Positions 49,482-63,000 of a stretch of 64,000 nt of DNA are shown one piece after another (the stretch's first letter is position 1; each line of letters opens with the position of its first letter). Origin of the DNA: Gnetum montanum (Eukaryota > Streptophyta > Gnetopsida > Gnetales > Gnetaceae). Where the stretch lies: the NCBI GenBank assembly GCA_015680685.1, contig MNCI01012629.1, positions 395,941 to 459,940 of the forward strand, read 5' to 3'. The translations under genes and the position numbers were made by a program. The notes beneath the pieces are model-generated. The model was not told the origin of the DNA. It worked only from the letters and a program-made list of their open reading frames with translations, and ran no database searches.

Positions 49482-51102
49482 TGAAACACCATGAAAATTG
49501 TGAATCAGCCTCAGGTGAAGATTCACGATTCAGACAAAGGTTCGTGACAGAATTTCGGAAGGTAGAACAAGGCAAAGCAAGGCAAAATGGCGCTCGACAT
49601 CAAGCCTCCAACTTTCTTGCAAATTCCAATTTTTACTATGTTTCTGTTTTTACGCTACATTACGCAACATAGCGTAATGAAACTTAGTGTAATTTTGCTT
49701 AACACAGTCCAACATCAGAAGGTGACTTCAACAGATTTGGTGAAGTTTAAGGCCTGAGCAACGTAATATGCGACTTCTCGCATATCCGGCTAAGTCTTTT
49801 GTCCAGGGTCAGGTTTATGCTCTATTATGCAAGACAACGTAATTAACTTCAAAAAAGTCAAAAGAAAAGTCCAAGGGAAGGGCAATAGATCAGTCCCTTT
49901 CTTTTTGCAGATTGATCGCCTTACGCTCATTACGCTACGCAGCGTACGTAAGCGTAATTTATTGACGGGTTGATCATGTTTTACGCTTCACTACGCTTTG
50001 CTTCGTAAATAAACCTAAAACAGCCTAACTCACTATTTCCATGCTTTGTTACGCTCCACCATGCAGCGTAGCATAAACAAATGTAACACAGCGTAAAGCC
50101 GGCTAAAGCAGTTACGCATTTGCTATCCATACGCACAATACGCTGATGAGCATATTGTGCGTAATCATGAAGTAGCTTCGGCAAAAGTGCAGACAGCATA
50201 TGTTGCAATCTGACGTGACATAGCTAGTTTGTCAAGCCATCGGTATCCCAAAAGTTAGGGACACGTCATCAAGACCATGCCTTTTCTGTGTGTTGTCAAA
50301 CTTATAAATACCCTGGTTGGAAAAGAAAAAAGGGGGACCTTTTGGGGAGGAAGGGACTTTTTGGACTTTTCAGAGCAGAGCAGCAGTTAGCATCTTCAAC
50401 TTTCAGCAGTTATCATCTTTGAGCATAAACAAAAGACATTCCTGGAGTATTGGCAGCAGGGATCGATCATACCTTTTGGTGAAAATACAGTTATCCATTA
50501 GTGATCCTTAGCAATTTTGAGCACAGACTACCCAAAGCAAAGAAGATAGAGCAGAGATCGAGAGATCATCTGGTGAGGTTGGCAAGATCTATCGATCAGA
50601 TATAGTTGGTTGATAGGCATCCGAGCTTGGCCTTCCTTGCACTCCGTCTTTGGCTCACGAGGTAGACTAAGCTTCATTCTGCACTCCTTGTTGAACAGTT
50701 TCTCTTTCTTATTATTTTGTGCATGTTTCACACATGATAATCGAAATCTTTCCATTGTAACTTTGTGTACAAAATACTAACTTTTTTGGATCAAAGTACA
50801 GATCTTGAAATCACGCATTTTGCTTAAATCTGATCCCTTTTGTCGTGTCAACATTGTCATTGTTGCGATTTATTTACATCATTTTCCTCCCCCCTTCATG
50901 ATTCATCGAATTAGATCATCCCATGAAACGCTCATAACCTTCATTGATTTACTGATTTAGTAAGTCCCTGTCTAATCGACAAGACTGTTCAAGGCACTGT
51001 GGATTCATTTTCTCTAGCACAGCCCTCACACGGATCCGTGGTTAAGACTGTGTACATGGATTTTGGTTGGTATTCTAGCTACCGGAATTTTCCATCATTA
51101 TA
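49482..51102 (+). repeat. 5' LTR of element C
   Basis: This 1621 bp LTR starts TGAAACACC and ends TTATA (B has TTACA). It has TATAAATA at 50303-50310 and dense TTACGC/GCGTAA words at about 49650-50165. The primer site follows at 51109. Confidence 0.88.
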
Positions 51103-51108
51103 GTTTTC

Positions 51109-51126
51109 TGGTGCTAGAAGGAGGGC
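51109..51126 (+). other. Primer binding site of element C
   Basis: TGGTGCTAGAAGGAGGGC lies six bases after the LTR. The leader hairpin GATTCCTTTGGAATC is at 51256-51270, as in B. Confidence 0.7.
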
Positions 51127-51355
51127 CTAAACTCTGATTCGTATTCTTACGGGTAGCCCTGTTAGTGATCTACACCCGCGTTGCCAAAAAACGTGAACGT
51201 AATACCTTTAGGGAAGTTTACGAAACATTGTGCGGTGTAGATCGGTCACAGTAACGATTCCTTTGGAATCCTACAGGGTAGAAAGCCTAATAGTAATCTT
51301 CTTTGTTCATCGCCTTTTAGATCCAGTCATTTGTCGCCGTTAACCTACTTGATCA

Positions 51356-53311
51356 ATGGATTCCGCACACACAACTACAGCTGCCACGATTACGACTGAC
51401 TCGGGTGCCACATCCGTGAACCCTATCGCCATCACCAGACCTACCTCTAGTGTTGTAGGACCTCAGGGACCATCACGTTGTTCATTGAGGTTACAGGGTA
51501 AAGATCCTGTTTTCACCGTCGTGACGCCTGAGGAATATAACTTCATCTACGTCAAGATCCAGGCGAAGCTTGCTCTTAGCCGAGTCGAAATCGAAGCAAA
51601 ATGAAACTTCGAGATGCTCCACTGAGGGGGTCAGGATTTTACCCCAACGGCCTATGACATTATTCCTTTAATAGAACATCACCATGAAATTATAACGCAG
51701 TTGGTCATGGCTAAGAGCCAGGCTACACGGGCTATGCTGGAGCCCCAGAATGGGGAGGAAGAGGATGATGAATTTGCAGCCCAGTCTGAACATTCATATC
51801 ACACTCTTAGTCCTCATACCTACATAAATCCCTTATTCCCCCTCAACGGAGAAGCCGCCCATCTTAATACCACCATCACCACACAAACCCACATTCCTGT
51901 CGTCTTGCAAGCCACTGCGCAGCCATCTGGGCTGCAAGTGCAAATACCCCAAAATAACATGGGGGCAGCCTCGTCACCACACATGCTTAGCATTTCATTG
52001 GTGGTTCTAGCATCCACTGTGCCCCATTTCATCCCTCAGATTCAACCCCATCCCAATTCTACAACTCGCCCAGTGCAGACTTTATCGTTGCCGCCCCCTC
52101 CAACCCAACATATCACCACCGTCATTCAGCCACAACTATCCGTCCAACAACCTGTAGCAAGTTAGTGGACCATCCCCACGGCACAATATAACCAGTCTGC
52201 GGTATATGGTGTGCAACCCCCAGTTGCACTCGCAACCCATATTCTGCAGATGGTCCCACAATATCCTTATCCTTATCTTGCGTAGTCGGCGGCGGCAAAT
52301 CTCTCTTCTCAAACTGGTGGATGGTGGTCTTCACAGGCATCCTTGTCTGCAGGAATCCCTGCCCCGCCATCTGCTGGCCAAACCATTCCTTCATTTCCAC
52401 TCCTTGGTACCGCTCTCCCAGTTCAACCCCCTATGCCTTCTGCCTAAACATCTTCATCGACAGGCTTGGATTACGTCTTCTTGCTTATTCAGACCCTCAC
52501 CGAGGAGGTTAGATGCCTTAAAGCTGCTGGGTCAGATACTATATAGATCATGGACTTCTATCAAGATGATCCTATCAGTCCAGCGGTCCCCATGCTGTCG
52601 TTGCCCCCAGGGATGTCCTTACCTCATTTTACCAAGTATAATGGGGAGGGAGATCCGAATGCTCACTTGGTCACCTTTAGATCTGAATCCTTGTTGCTAC
52701 AACAGTGGCCTCACACGATTATCCGCGTCTTTAATATGTCTTTGACAGGGAAAGCTTTGGATTGGTATCAAGCCCTCCCTTGCTCTTCCATCTCAACCTT
52801 GGAAGAGCTTCTGACACAATTTGTGACTCGCTTTAAATACAACTTAAAGTTGAAAGTCATGTTGGATCAACTCATGGGAGTGAAACAAGACCCGCTCGAA
52901 CTAGTCCAAAAGTTCATACAGCGCTGGAGTGCTACTTTGAATGAAATCCGTGAGCCAATCGCGGAGCCACACTTACTGGCCATCTTCAAAGGAGCAGTCA
53001 ATAACTTTATCAAGTCTAAGCTGTATTACCTTTCCCCTAACTCTTTACATCAGGCCTTCGCTCAAACTAAAAGCATCCAAGATGCTACGGAGGCCAGCAA
53101 AGACTCGGCGTATGTCGCCTACAAAAATGCTCACAACAAAGGCAAGGACAAAGGTAAAGCGAGGACAACGATAGTAGCTACGTTAGCTGAGGGCACAAAG
53201 AACAAGAACAAGAAGGCACCTACAGTACCTCCTGAGACCACGGCTAGTGCAGGCAGTACCAGCCAAGACACAGCTGCCCCTGAAAAACCCCCAGTCAAAA
53301 CCAAACTTTGA
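51356..53311 (+). pseudogene. gag: gag of element C
   Basis: Gag starts at MDSAHTTT. An LRLQGKDP box (about 51480) is followed by the HTLSPHTYINPLF box, a Pro/Gln linker and the capsid-like core from MDFYQDDPIS (52550). The core shows HFTKYNGEGDPNAHLVTF, MSLTGKALDWYQALP and a lysine-rich tail (53140-53215). The core is open for 253 codons, the best preserved gag here. Stops fall at 51602 and 52163. The frame then ends at 53311, while the next domain continues in another frame from about 53247. Confidence 0.85.
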
Positions 53312-55145
53312 GCGTAAGGATCGCTCAAAGTATACAACCCTGCCTGTAAAACACTCAGAATTGTTGAAACAATTGTCAGGGGTAGGATACATTCAGCCTA
53401 AGAAGGTATCCGAAGAAGCTCTGAAGTGTCATAGACGTCATTGTGAACTGCTGAAGAATCCTTCTTTAGCCCTACCTGACGAACCACCAGTTCCGAGGTC
53501 TTTCAGGCTGGACCATTTCTGTGACTACCACCAGTTGTGTGGTGACGATACAGATTACTGCTGGGCGTTGAAAGATGATATTCAACGCATGATTAACGAT
53601 GGTTCACTCAAACTAGATGGTAGTAGTCCAACGCGTCCGGAAAACCAAGCATTGCACGTGTATAAGGATCCGTTGAATGCAAACAACGCACCCTATATAA
53701 TCAACGTGGTGAGTACGGACAGTGAGAGGAAAGTACCACCCAAACAACCTTTTGTTTTGCATGTACCTACCAACTCACAAAAGGGAACAAACTTTTCATC
53801 GGTAGCTAGTGGTGTCTCGAGGCCACCCTTCATCATCCGGGCACCTTCCCTAGAGTTGACTCAGCCTCCCAGTAACGATAAAGCCATAGCCATGTCCATG
53901 CCCACACCTAAGGTGCCTTTCATTCTCAGGATGCCAAAATCACTGGCTGCCCATTTTATGCAGGGGCAAGCTTCTAACGTAAGTCATCAACCACCACCCA
54001 ATAAACAGAAGGGAGGGAATGCGTCTAGTAATGCGGCACAGAATCACCTTACACTAGGCTTTGTTAGGCCTAGGCCCTTGGCCTCTATCCCTGCGTCTGT
54101 GCCTTCTGGGCAAGACAAGGGTACAGAAACATAATCACCGTCCCTTCGCAAGAAAAAGAACAACCCCCCAACTGACGCTGTTCCACCCAAAGAGATCTGT
54201 CTCTTAGGGCGAATGGAAGAAGACAAAGGGGATAAACAAGCTAGTAAAGAACGGGATCTTCTCGATGTGTTTACGCAGGTCAAAAAGGCTTTGAAACAGA
54301 AAAATACAACACTGAGCCTCTATGACCTGCTCATGACATCTCAAAAACACCGTGAGGCCATGGTCCACATGCTGACATCCATACCTTTGGAGGAAAGCTT
54401 ACCAGTGGAGGAGAAAGCGATACACGCTGTCATGTTTCCCTCCGACGCTGAGCAACCTAAACCTACCTCGTTGACCTTTCATGATGAATCCATCAAAGAC
54501 GATCCAGAGAAAGGTCAAGTGACAACTGAGCCCATGTTTATCACCATCCGGGTCGGTCAATACCGGATCCGGAGAGTGCACGTGAACAACAGCGCAGCTA
54601 TAAATGTCATTCCTTATCCCATCGTGGATAGGTTGGGTCTGGTCGACCAGATCAGTCCCATAACGACGACATGTGTAAAGTTGTTCAACGGAGCATGGGT
54701 TCAGGTCAAGGGGATGGTGCACATTGAGTTCGTGGCAGGGGAACAATTCCCGACTGATGCCACATTCCTTGTAGTCGAGGAGATGCCCGGGTTCAACTTT
54801 ATTCTAGGAAGGTCCTGGTTAGCCCAACTAAGGATGGTTTCATCACCTATCAATCAGGAAATACACCTACCGTACACAGGGGGAGAAGTTGTAATACGTG
54901 GTGACGAAATCACCCCCAGAACTGTCAACAACATCGAAGAGGACTGGGGTTCGGAGATAGAAACATCGGATAATCAAACCCATTCCCGAATCCCTGAAAA
55001 AACTGAAGCAAATGATGACAGTCTAGCCTAGGCCAACCTGCCATTCCAGGACGGTGATGTGGAAGAGCCAAACCGCAAATCTCCCTGCCCTTACGCATCA
55101 CTGAACGTGAAGGCCATCAAGAAGAAATTACGAATTAGTAATTGA
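53312..55145 (+). pseudogene. Zinc finger, linker and protease region of element C
   Basis: The finger near 53517 keeps C, H and the final C, but its second His is Asp (C-x2-H-x4-D-x4-C). It is followed by LKDDIQRMI. A long Pro-rich linker has LLDVFTQVKKALKQK (54260). The retropepsin-like core has VHVNNS at about 54580, where B and D have VHVDDG, so the catalytic Asp is lost. FNFILGRSWLAQLR follows. It ends at TGA 55143-55145, with earlier stops at 54132 and 55029. Confidence 0.8.
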
Positions 55146-55339
55146 TCTGGATGGTATTTACGCGCATCTTCACGTCCCTACTAATTTTGCCTTTTACGCT
55201 AGCAGTTTACATATTTACGCTCACTGTTCATTACGCTATTCACAGTTCTTTATATATGCTATTTACGCTCTTTGATCATTTTAGCACAATGATGCAAAAA
55301 CGTACATTATTATCAATTACGCTTTCAAAATTACGCAGA

Positions 55340-55455
55340 TGGCCCGCAACGGCCTAAAACTAGTAACGGCCCGCAATGGCCCGCGATGGCCTAAAACTAC
55401 CTCATATCTTACACAAACACTACCTGGCGGCCCGTGATGGCCTTAAACTAGCAAT
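55340..55455 (+). repeat. TTAAACTA motif cluster 3' of antisense gene, element C
   Basis: Three GGCCTAAAACTA-type units stand at the same place as 34975-35110 in B. Confidence 0.6.
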
Positions 55456-55651
55456 TCCATGCTATAGCAATGCCAATTATCAATAATCTTTAACAATTCT
55501 GCTTATGCTTCGTAAATAACGATATAAAGCCAAAAACAGACAAATATACAAATAGCATTTAAAACCATACAGAAAAGCTTAATGCCAAGGTTGTCAACGT
55601 ACATATAACCATTATTTAATCCCCATCAATAAAATTATGTGTAAGTTACAG

Positions 55652-58600
55652 TTACGCATCGCCCCTAGTGCCACTGTCACCAGTATCTCTTAGGTCAGGC
55701 TCCAAGCCTAATAAATCCTTCTCAAGTGGGTCATCCTTCTCAGAAGGTATTCCTTCGTGAGGAATGTCATCCCCACAAGGCCCTTGCTCCAATGTCGGCT
55801 CCATAAGAGAATGCTCTTCATTATGATGCTCCTCTTCCTCTGCTTGTTCCTCACCCTGTTTGCCTTCACCCTCTAATTCTTGTACTTGTATACAGCAAAT
55901 ACATTAGCAAAAACTTAACCCCATAATCAGAAAAATTTAGATGCAATAATTTTTAAACTTACTCGCGACGGTCCTGCTTCCGCAGCAAAGGGGAGCTGTT
56001 CTAAACCAACCCATAGATGCTGCATAATCTCATCTTCCGTTAGTTCAGCCCATACGCCGTTCCCCAGAGCAGCTCTAGCATTCACCTTCCCCTTTTCCAC
56101 ACTAGTCTAATGAGGTAGATCAGGGAAGAAAGTAGGGACAGTAGTCTCGTCCTCAGGAAGAGTCATTTCTCTTTCCGGTGACGCGCTTATTGTCACCTGC
56201 TCCTGGAACTTCTCAAAGGCTTGAGACGCACCAATGACATCAAGAAATACTCGCAAGGTTTGAGCTTTGATGGCAGAATCACGGTAATGCTGATGATAAG
56301 CGATACTTTCTCGCTTATACAGATGCTTGTGGTCCTTTTCCTTCTACCCCATTCTTGCACACTTGCGCAGAAATCCTTCCAGTCTTGGCTTTTCTGAGAT
56401 AACAGCTCTATCTGCATTTGCTGCTCTACCAACTCCCGACTGGTTTGCACACTGTTCCTGATTGCAGTCCAATAGCAAGAGTAGTCAATCACAGCCGTGC
56501 GCCAGTCCTCCTCACCCGTTTCCCACGCCTGCAGGAACTCGCATTGCGATTTTAAGTCTTCAACCTCTTTTGCCAGAGACTCCTTCTCCCCCTTTGACCT
56601 CTGCAACTTTTTCCAGAGGTCTTCATTGACAGTCTTACTCTCCCACAAGGAGCGAGTCAAGCGTAACACACATTTACGCATCTCCTCATAAATGCTGCGT
56701 GGCACGACCGCCCCATCAGATGGAGGCTCTGCTGTGTCCAACTCAATGGGCTTCGTTGGGTCCCATCGAAGGCGAGCTCCTAACAGCAAACATTATCAAT
56801 ATAAATGAAACATTACCACTTTCTAATAAAATAAACCTATTATAGCTATAACATACCAGCTCCAGGATCGACGTGCTCGAGGTGCTCGATCATATCACTG
56901 ACAACGCCTTCCATGAAGGTGAATTTGTCAGGAAACTCTCTCCATGTTCTGCTCACAGAGGTAGACATGGATGCATCTTTTTCACCTATAGCATAATTTA
57001 GTTACAAATCCTAACTATTAACAAAACTCAAGACATCCAATATGCTTATTACCTCGGCCGGTTACAGTGGAGGACGCGTCAACAATTCCCACCTCCTCCC
57101 TCTGCTCACGCACAGGAGTCTGTGCATCGTTTGTCCTAACAGTTGGGGCCTCTCCTTCCAAAATTAGGGCCCCTTCCCCATGAATTAATATTACTGCCCC
57201 TATCTCAGGGATCAATTGTTCCGTAGGTTTCGCTGTGCCAATCACATACATATTTAGATAATTCAAAATATCTTGAATAGAAATCGCGTAATACAATAAC
57301 TTTCACTATGTGTCTTTTACGCTTACTAGGCGGAGGTTTACTCCGCTGAACTCTAACTTGCATAGTTCGACCTGTGCCACTCCCAGGCTCCACAGGGACC
57401 CCAGTTAAGCGAAGCCTTTTATGCCTAGCTGAAGGCTCTACAATTTCTATCGCCAAACGTTTACCTCGCAAGGCATCGCCAGTGTAAGTGGGCATTATCT
57501 CACCTACGCTCTCGGGGCCTCGTACTCGAGACGCCGCCAAATCCCTTGTCGTGATAGACAGAGATTCGTCAATCCCTTCTGGGGGATCCTGTCCACGGGT
57601 AGTGTCGAAAATGTGGGTAATCCAAGGTTTGGATAGTTGGTCTTGGTCTTGCTACACCCAGACCCCATTCCTCTGGATGACCAAAAATTCAGAAAAATGC
57701 CGAAGGCTAGCTATGAAGAAGGCGTAATGCACGTTGAAATGAGAATCAAGCTTCTGGCAAAGCTTGATCATCTTAGTGCGTAATCCCTCAGCAAAATAGC
57801 TTGCCCAATTGAATTGGGTCCCTTCCTCCATAACTTCCTACATGATACGGGTCTGTTCTATAGAAAAGAACTTCCCCTACGAGACTGTTTTGGGGAAAAC
57901 TCGGGCCCGGAATAGGGGATAAATCATCTTGGCAATCTCTAGTTCAATCTTCTCACAAGGGATCCCCTTAGGCTTTTTCTTGGCCCCTAACCACTCCTCT
58001 AGCCACTCCTGGCAAGCAAGGCTCCTCTTCGCCTTTTCCTCTATGGGAAGGCCGTCAGAGGGGACGTCAAAAAGGTCTGCAAAAAGCTAAGCATCAATAT
58101 CAAAATATACACATACGTGATGCATGTGCGTGCAAAAGCGCTCAGCCCTTTCGCTGAAGGAGTTGACTAGGGTTAACATTTCACTGGCGGGGACATCAGG
58201 AGTTACGGCCAAAAATAAGTGCATTAGCCTCGCTTGGTGTAGCTTGGTGACCACCACAACCGGGGCCGCGGCATGGCTGAGCCAGCGTTGTGCCTCCTTG
58301 ATGTCACCATAGTAGAAGAAAAGGGTATTCGCCTCGCGGCTGGAAATTGTAAGGGTCCAAATGGCAAAGGAAATGGAGGAAGTTTCCTCTGCACGTGTAC
58401 GACGGTAAGGGGCGGATCCAAAGTCCAATCGTCATGTAACCACCCAAGATTTTGGCAATTCTCAAAAGCATCAGCGTAATGGATGGGATACTCATGAAGG
58501 TCGAAGCCGATCTGCCCCATTACACCAGTGCATACATTGCTAGTAGAGGTAAATGTCTTTATTGCCGTCTCAGTCCAAGTTAAGGTATCACCATCGCCTA

Positions 58601-59551
58601 CTAACCTATTCTCATGGATAAAAAACCTACACCATACCCCATATGTTTATCTTACACTTCAGACAATAGACATATAATGACAATACTGCCAATAAAACCA
58701 CTTACCCCCCTAAATAATACATTATGCCTGGTGGGTTCTGGAAGTAAGTTGAGACGTGATGGGCCACGAACAAAGTGTTATATGCATGGTAACAGCTAAA
58801 CTGAGCCATTTCCCAGATCCAACTTAAGCACCTCAACCCTTTGGCGCTAAGTTCGCGGTCCTGGGGACGACTAGTGTCGATAGCCCCATCTGTCAAAAAC
58901 GCTAGAATTCTCTGCGTAGAGCCCACTAACAGGTGCTCCAAAATGGCGCCAGCAATATCTCTGGACAGGTGTGACCATACAATAATGCTATAGTTACAAA
59001 GTAGAAACTGTAGAAAATCCAACGCACCCTTTCGAAACCATATGGCCTTCCCATGCAACCGAGTTTGAAGGGGAGGCACATTAGGTACGATTGGGTTTAC
59101 ACAGCATAAAACCCCAACTATATCTAAGATGATTAGGATGGGTCTTAACATGATACTGTACAAAGGAAACAATAAACACATCAACGTCTAAATTCAGATT
59201 TGCATGCTTAAAATACAGAAAATCTACAGATTACGCTTAGCCATTCATGCCGAAATCGCCTAAACCCTTGCAACAGTACAAGGTTTGTACCTGACAACGG
59301 CGATAGACGCGATCCTACTGTCTAAACCCTTGTGCTAACGTGAGGTCTATTGTCTAAAATTCTAATTTACGCAGACGACACTACAAGAATAAACACTGCA
59401 AAAGTAACACAAATACGCAAGGGATGGCCTACCAATTCAAAGGCGTAGGGTCCCTTACTTCGACCATTTCCTATGATGCACGCTGCACACTCCCTTGCAC
59501 CTCATCAATCTTGGCCAATTTTGCATTCTTCCCTCTCACTTTAGGCACCAT
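55652..59551 (-). pseudogene. Antisense gene of element C with HAD/FCP1-like domain
   Basis: Minus-strand exons: 59551-59433, 59155-58706, 58626-57327 (exons 3 and 4 of B fused), 57232-57053, 56985-56857, 56779-55963 and 55885-55652. Exons 1, 2, 5, 6 and 8 have exactly the lengths seen in B (119, 450, 180, 129, 234). Exon 2 is open: IILDIVGVLC, then IIVWSHLS and VAHHVSTYFQNPPG. The intron between exons 3 and 4 is missing together with about 25 nt of exon, which shifts the frame. A one-base deletion in the exon 7 coiled coil (about 56350) and loss of the last AG acceptor (AA at the exon 8 border) are further damage. It is not functional, but it independently supports the gene model. Confidence 0.75.
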
Positions 59552-59700
59552 TGTTACAGTTCTAACACCTTCGCACTTTCACACCTTCACGTCTTTGCAA
59601 ACGACGCACTCCAATCTTTTGCTCCTCCTCCTTTCTCTCTGTAATAGCTGAGAATTCAAATCTGCGATAGCAAACAACCTATTCTAAATGAAAACTGCTT

Positions 59701-59710
59701 ACTTATATGC
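59701..59710 (-). promoter_or_regulatory. TATA-like box of antisense gene, element C
   Basis: The minus-strand GCATATAAGT lies 150 nt upstream of the antisense ATG (59549-59551), identical to A and B. Confidence 0.5.
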
Positions 59711-60030
59711 AAAATTTAATCGACTTGACATCTAATTTTAGCGAGAATTTCCTTAATGCTGGTGTGAGCTAGAACCTGAGAATCGAGGCATTAATTGCGT
59801 CAGACATCGCACGAAATATGGTCCAAAATGACCCTAAACTACTGTATCTTATCTTCTCGTAATCAGGTCTCATTAATTACAAGCTATTCGTGGAATTTAA
59901 AATACAGTTAGTTTTATGCTCAGTAACGTCGCATCACGTCCTATACGCTAAACTAAGCATTATTCATTAAACACTTATCGCATCAAACCTAGTATCTTTC
60001 TAATTACTCTTGTATTTGGCAGTTTTGCAG

Positions 60031-63000
60031 GATAACTCACAGATGGATGAAATTTTATCTGCACCGCTAGTTTTAACAAGCTTACATGGTAAAATCATTA
60101 GACAGCTTGATCCCACACGAATAGAAACTAACCTAGCCCTTAATGACACAATCATAGCCACATCGGAAACATCTCTAGACTGGCTAGAGCAATCGACGCA
60201 CACGCTAGATCTGGAAGCTGGAGATGTAACCGAAGATCCACTCAANAGGTTAATTCAACACAACATAATCCTAGATCCCCATATGAAAGCCGTCAGATAG
60301 AAAGCATGAAAGATCAAGCCAGAAGTCGCGCTAGTAGTATGTGATGAAATCACTAAGCTGTACCAGGCTGATTTTATTCGTGCAGTTGATTACTCAGAAT
60401 GGGTATCTAACATTGTAGTGGTTCCTAAAAAGACTGAAGGAATACGCATTTGCATAGACTTCTGGGACTTGAACAAGGCTACAATCAAAGATAACTTCCC
60501 GTTGCCGAGTATCGATCAATTGGTGGACACGACCGCTGGGCATATGCTTTTGTCCTTCATGGATGGCTTTTCAGGCTATAATCAAATATGCATTAACCCA
60601 GAGCACTAGCTAACAACGACGTTTATGATGCCTTGGGGAACTTTTTGTTACACCATGATGTCTTTTGGTTTAAAAAATGCTAGAGTGACATATCAGCGAG
60701 CCATGACGTACATCTTTAGCGATTACCTCCTAGGGAGACTGAATGATTATGTCGACGATATAGCTATTAAGTCTATAAAGTCAGAGGATCATTCAGAGGA
60801 TCTGCAGTTAGTCCTCAAAATATGTTCTAAGTATGATCTCTGACTCAACCCAAAAAAGTGTGTGTTCAGAGTCAAAACCGGATGCATGCTGGGTTTTGTG
60901 GTATCAGAAAGAGGCATACACGTGGACCCTGACAAAGTCAAAGCCATTGTTGAATTGACACCCCCTACGAATCTTAAGCAATTACGCAGATTACAGGGGA
61001 GGTTACAGTTTATCAGGCGGTTCATCTCGAGATTAACCGACAAGCTACATCCTATGCAACATTTACTTAAAAAAGGGGTTAATTTCGAATGGATGGATGA
61101 TTGTCAGCATGTGTTTGATAGCTTGAAGCAAGAGCTTCAACGCTTGCCAACAGTTTTCCTGCCGCAAAGGGATCAACCATTTTACATCTACCTCGCAACT
61201 TCAGACGTAGCCTTAGCTGCATTAGTTTGTCAAAGGAGGAATGATGGGTCGAAAATACTCATCTACTACTTGAGTCATGCTTTATGTGCGTATGAAAGGA
61301 GGTACAACGAAGTAAAGTGTAACTACTTAGTGTTAGTATTTACGCTCAAGAAGTGTAGGCATTATCTTTTCCGTAGCCAAGTCAACATCATTTGTAAAAA
61401 TAATATTCTTAGGGCCATTATGCATAACTTATACGAAAGTAGCAAAATAGCTCATTAGAAGGCTATCACGGCAGAATTCGATCTGCATTACATTGGCCAG
61501 TCTTCTACGAAAGGCCAAGCGATAGCCGACCAATTAGTAACATCACCTATTGACAGTCAGGCAACCATAGAGCCTGAATTTCCGGACGAACATGTACATA
61601 GCTTAAGCCCTGTCTTCACAGGTCCCGAAGCAACATTATACTTCGATGGAGCTTCAACTTCTAGGGGCGGCAGTGCCGCTACAGTGATTACGCTATTACC
61701 TGAGGATGTGTGTCTGCACGCTTATCGCTTGACCTTCCCCTATACGAACAACGTGGCAGAGTACAAGGGACTCCTCAGGGGATTACTAACTGCCACTGAA
61801 CTGGATGTTCGACACCTGGCAATTAGGGGTGATTCGATGGTCATCATTAATCAGATCATAGGAGTCTACGCCTGCAAGGCTACACATTTATAGTCCTACT
61901 GTGATACGGCTAAAGATCTCCTGAGGCGGTTCTCGACCATCGATGTCCAACACGTGCCACAAACTGATAACACACTCGCCGATGCACTGGCTACACTGGC
62001 TTTGAACGTGCCCTCACACCTGCTCGACACCTGTCCCGCACTAATAATAGATTGCACAGAGCCCATCATATCTTCTCTGCTCGGGCATAGAACACCAGAG
62101 TGGTACGATAGCATTAAAACTTACCTCTTGCAAGGCGAACCATCGCATGAATTAACACATGTGCAGAAAGATGCAATCTGCAGGCGAGCTAGGCAATACG
62201 TCATCATAGGAGACAGTACTCTTTGTAGACGCTCTTTTGATGGTGTGCTGCTTACTTGTGTTAACAAGGACCAAGCACAATGTATAGTTGGCGAGGTCCA
62301 TGAGGGACTATGCGGAGGACACGTAGTACCACATGCTATGGCTTCAAAAATCCGTTGCTTAGGGTATTATTGGCCTTACATGGAAAAATATTGTTTGACA
62401 AAGGTTAAAATATGTGACACGTGTCAGCGTCACACAAATCTTATACATGTATCGCCTACGGAGTTACATACGACTCAGATAACATGGCCGTTTCAACGAT
62501 GGGGACTAGACATCATAGGCCCTATTACGCCAAAATCTTCCACATGTCATAGCTTCATAATTACCGCTACTGAGTACTTCACGAAGTGGGTAGAAGCTAT
62601 TCCTTTACGGAAGATCACATCTCAACAGATTTGCCATTTCATCTTAGACAACATTGTAACTAGATTTGGTCTCCTGATGACTATCATGACCAATAACGGC
62701 CCATAGTTTAGTAGTACAGAAACAAAATCCTTCTGTGACAGCCTTGAAATTAAACAATCTTTTTCCTCGCCCTATTACCGCAAGCGAATGGTCAAGCTAA
62801 AGCCACAAACAAAGTCATCATCAATCTGCTCAAGAAAATTCTCGATAGCAACAAGAGACGGTGGCATGAAAAAATCCTCTACGTGCTATGGGCATATCGT
62901 ACTACATGTAGGATGGCTACAGATAGTATGCCCTATAGCCTAGTCTACGGATCTGAAGCAGTGCTGCCCTTCGAATTGCAAATTACTTCTCTGAGAATGG

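Noticed and set aside
49131-49494. Overlapping hydrophobic plus-strand frames
   Set aside because: Low-complexity CTCACGATG repeats give open frames by chance; no conservation.
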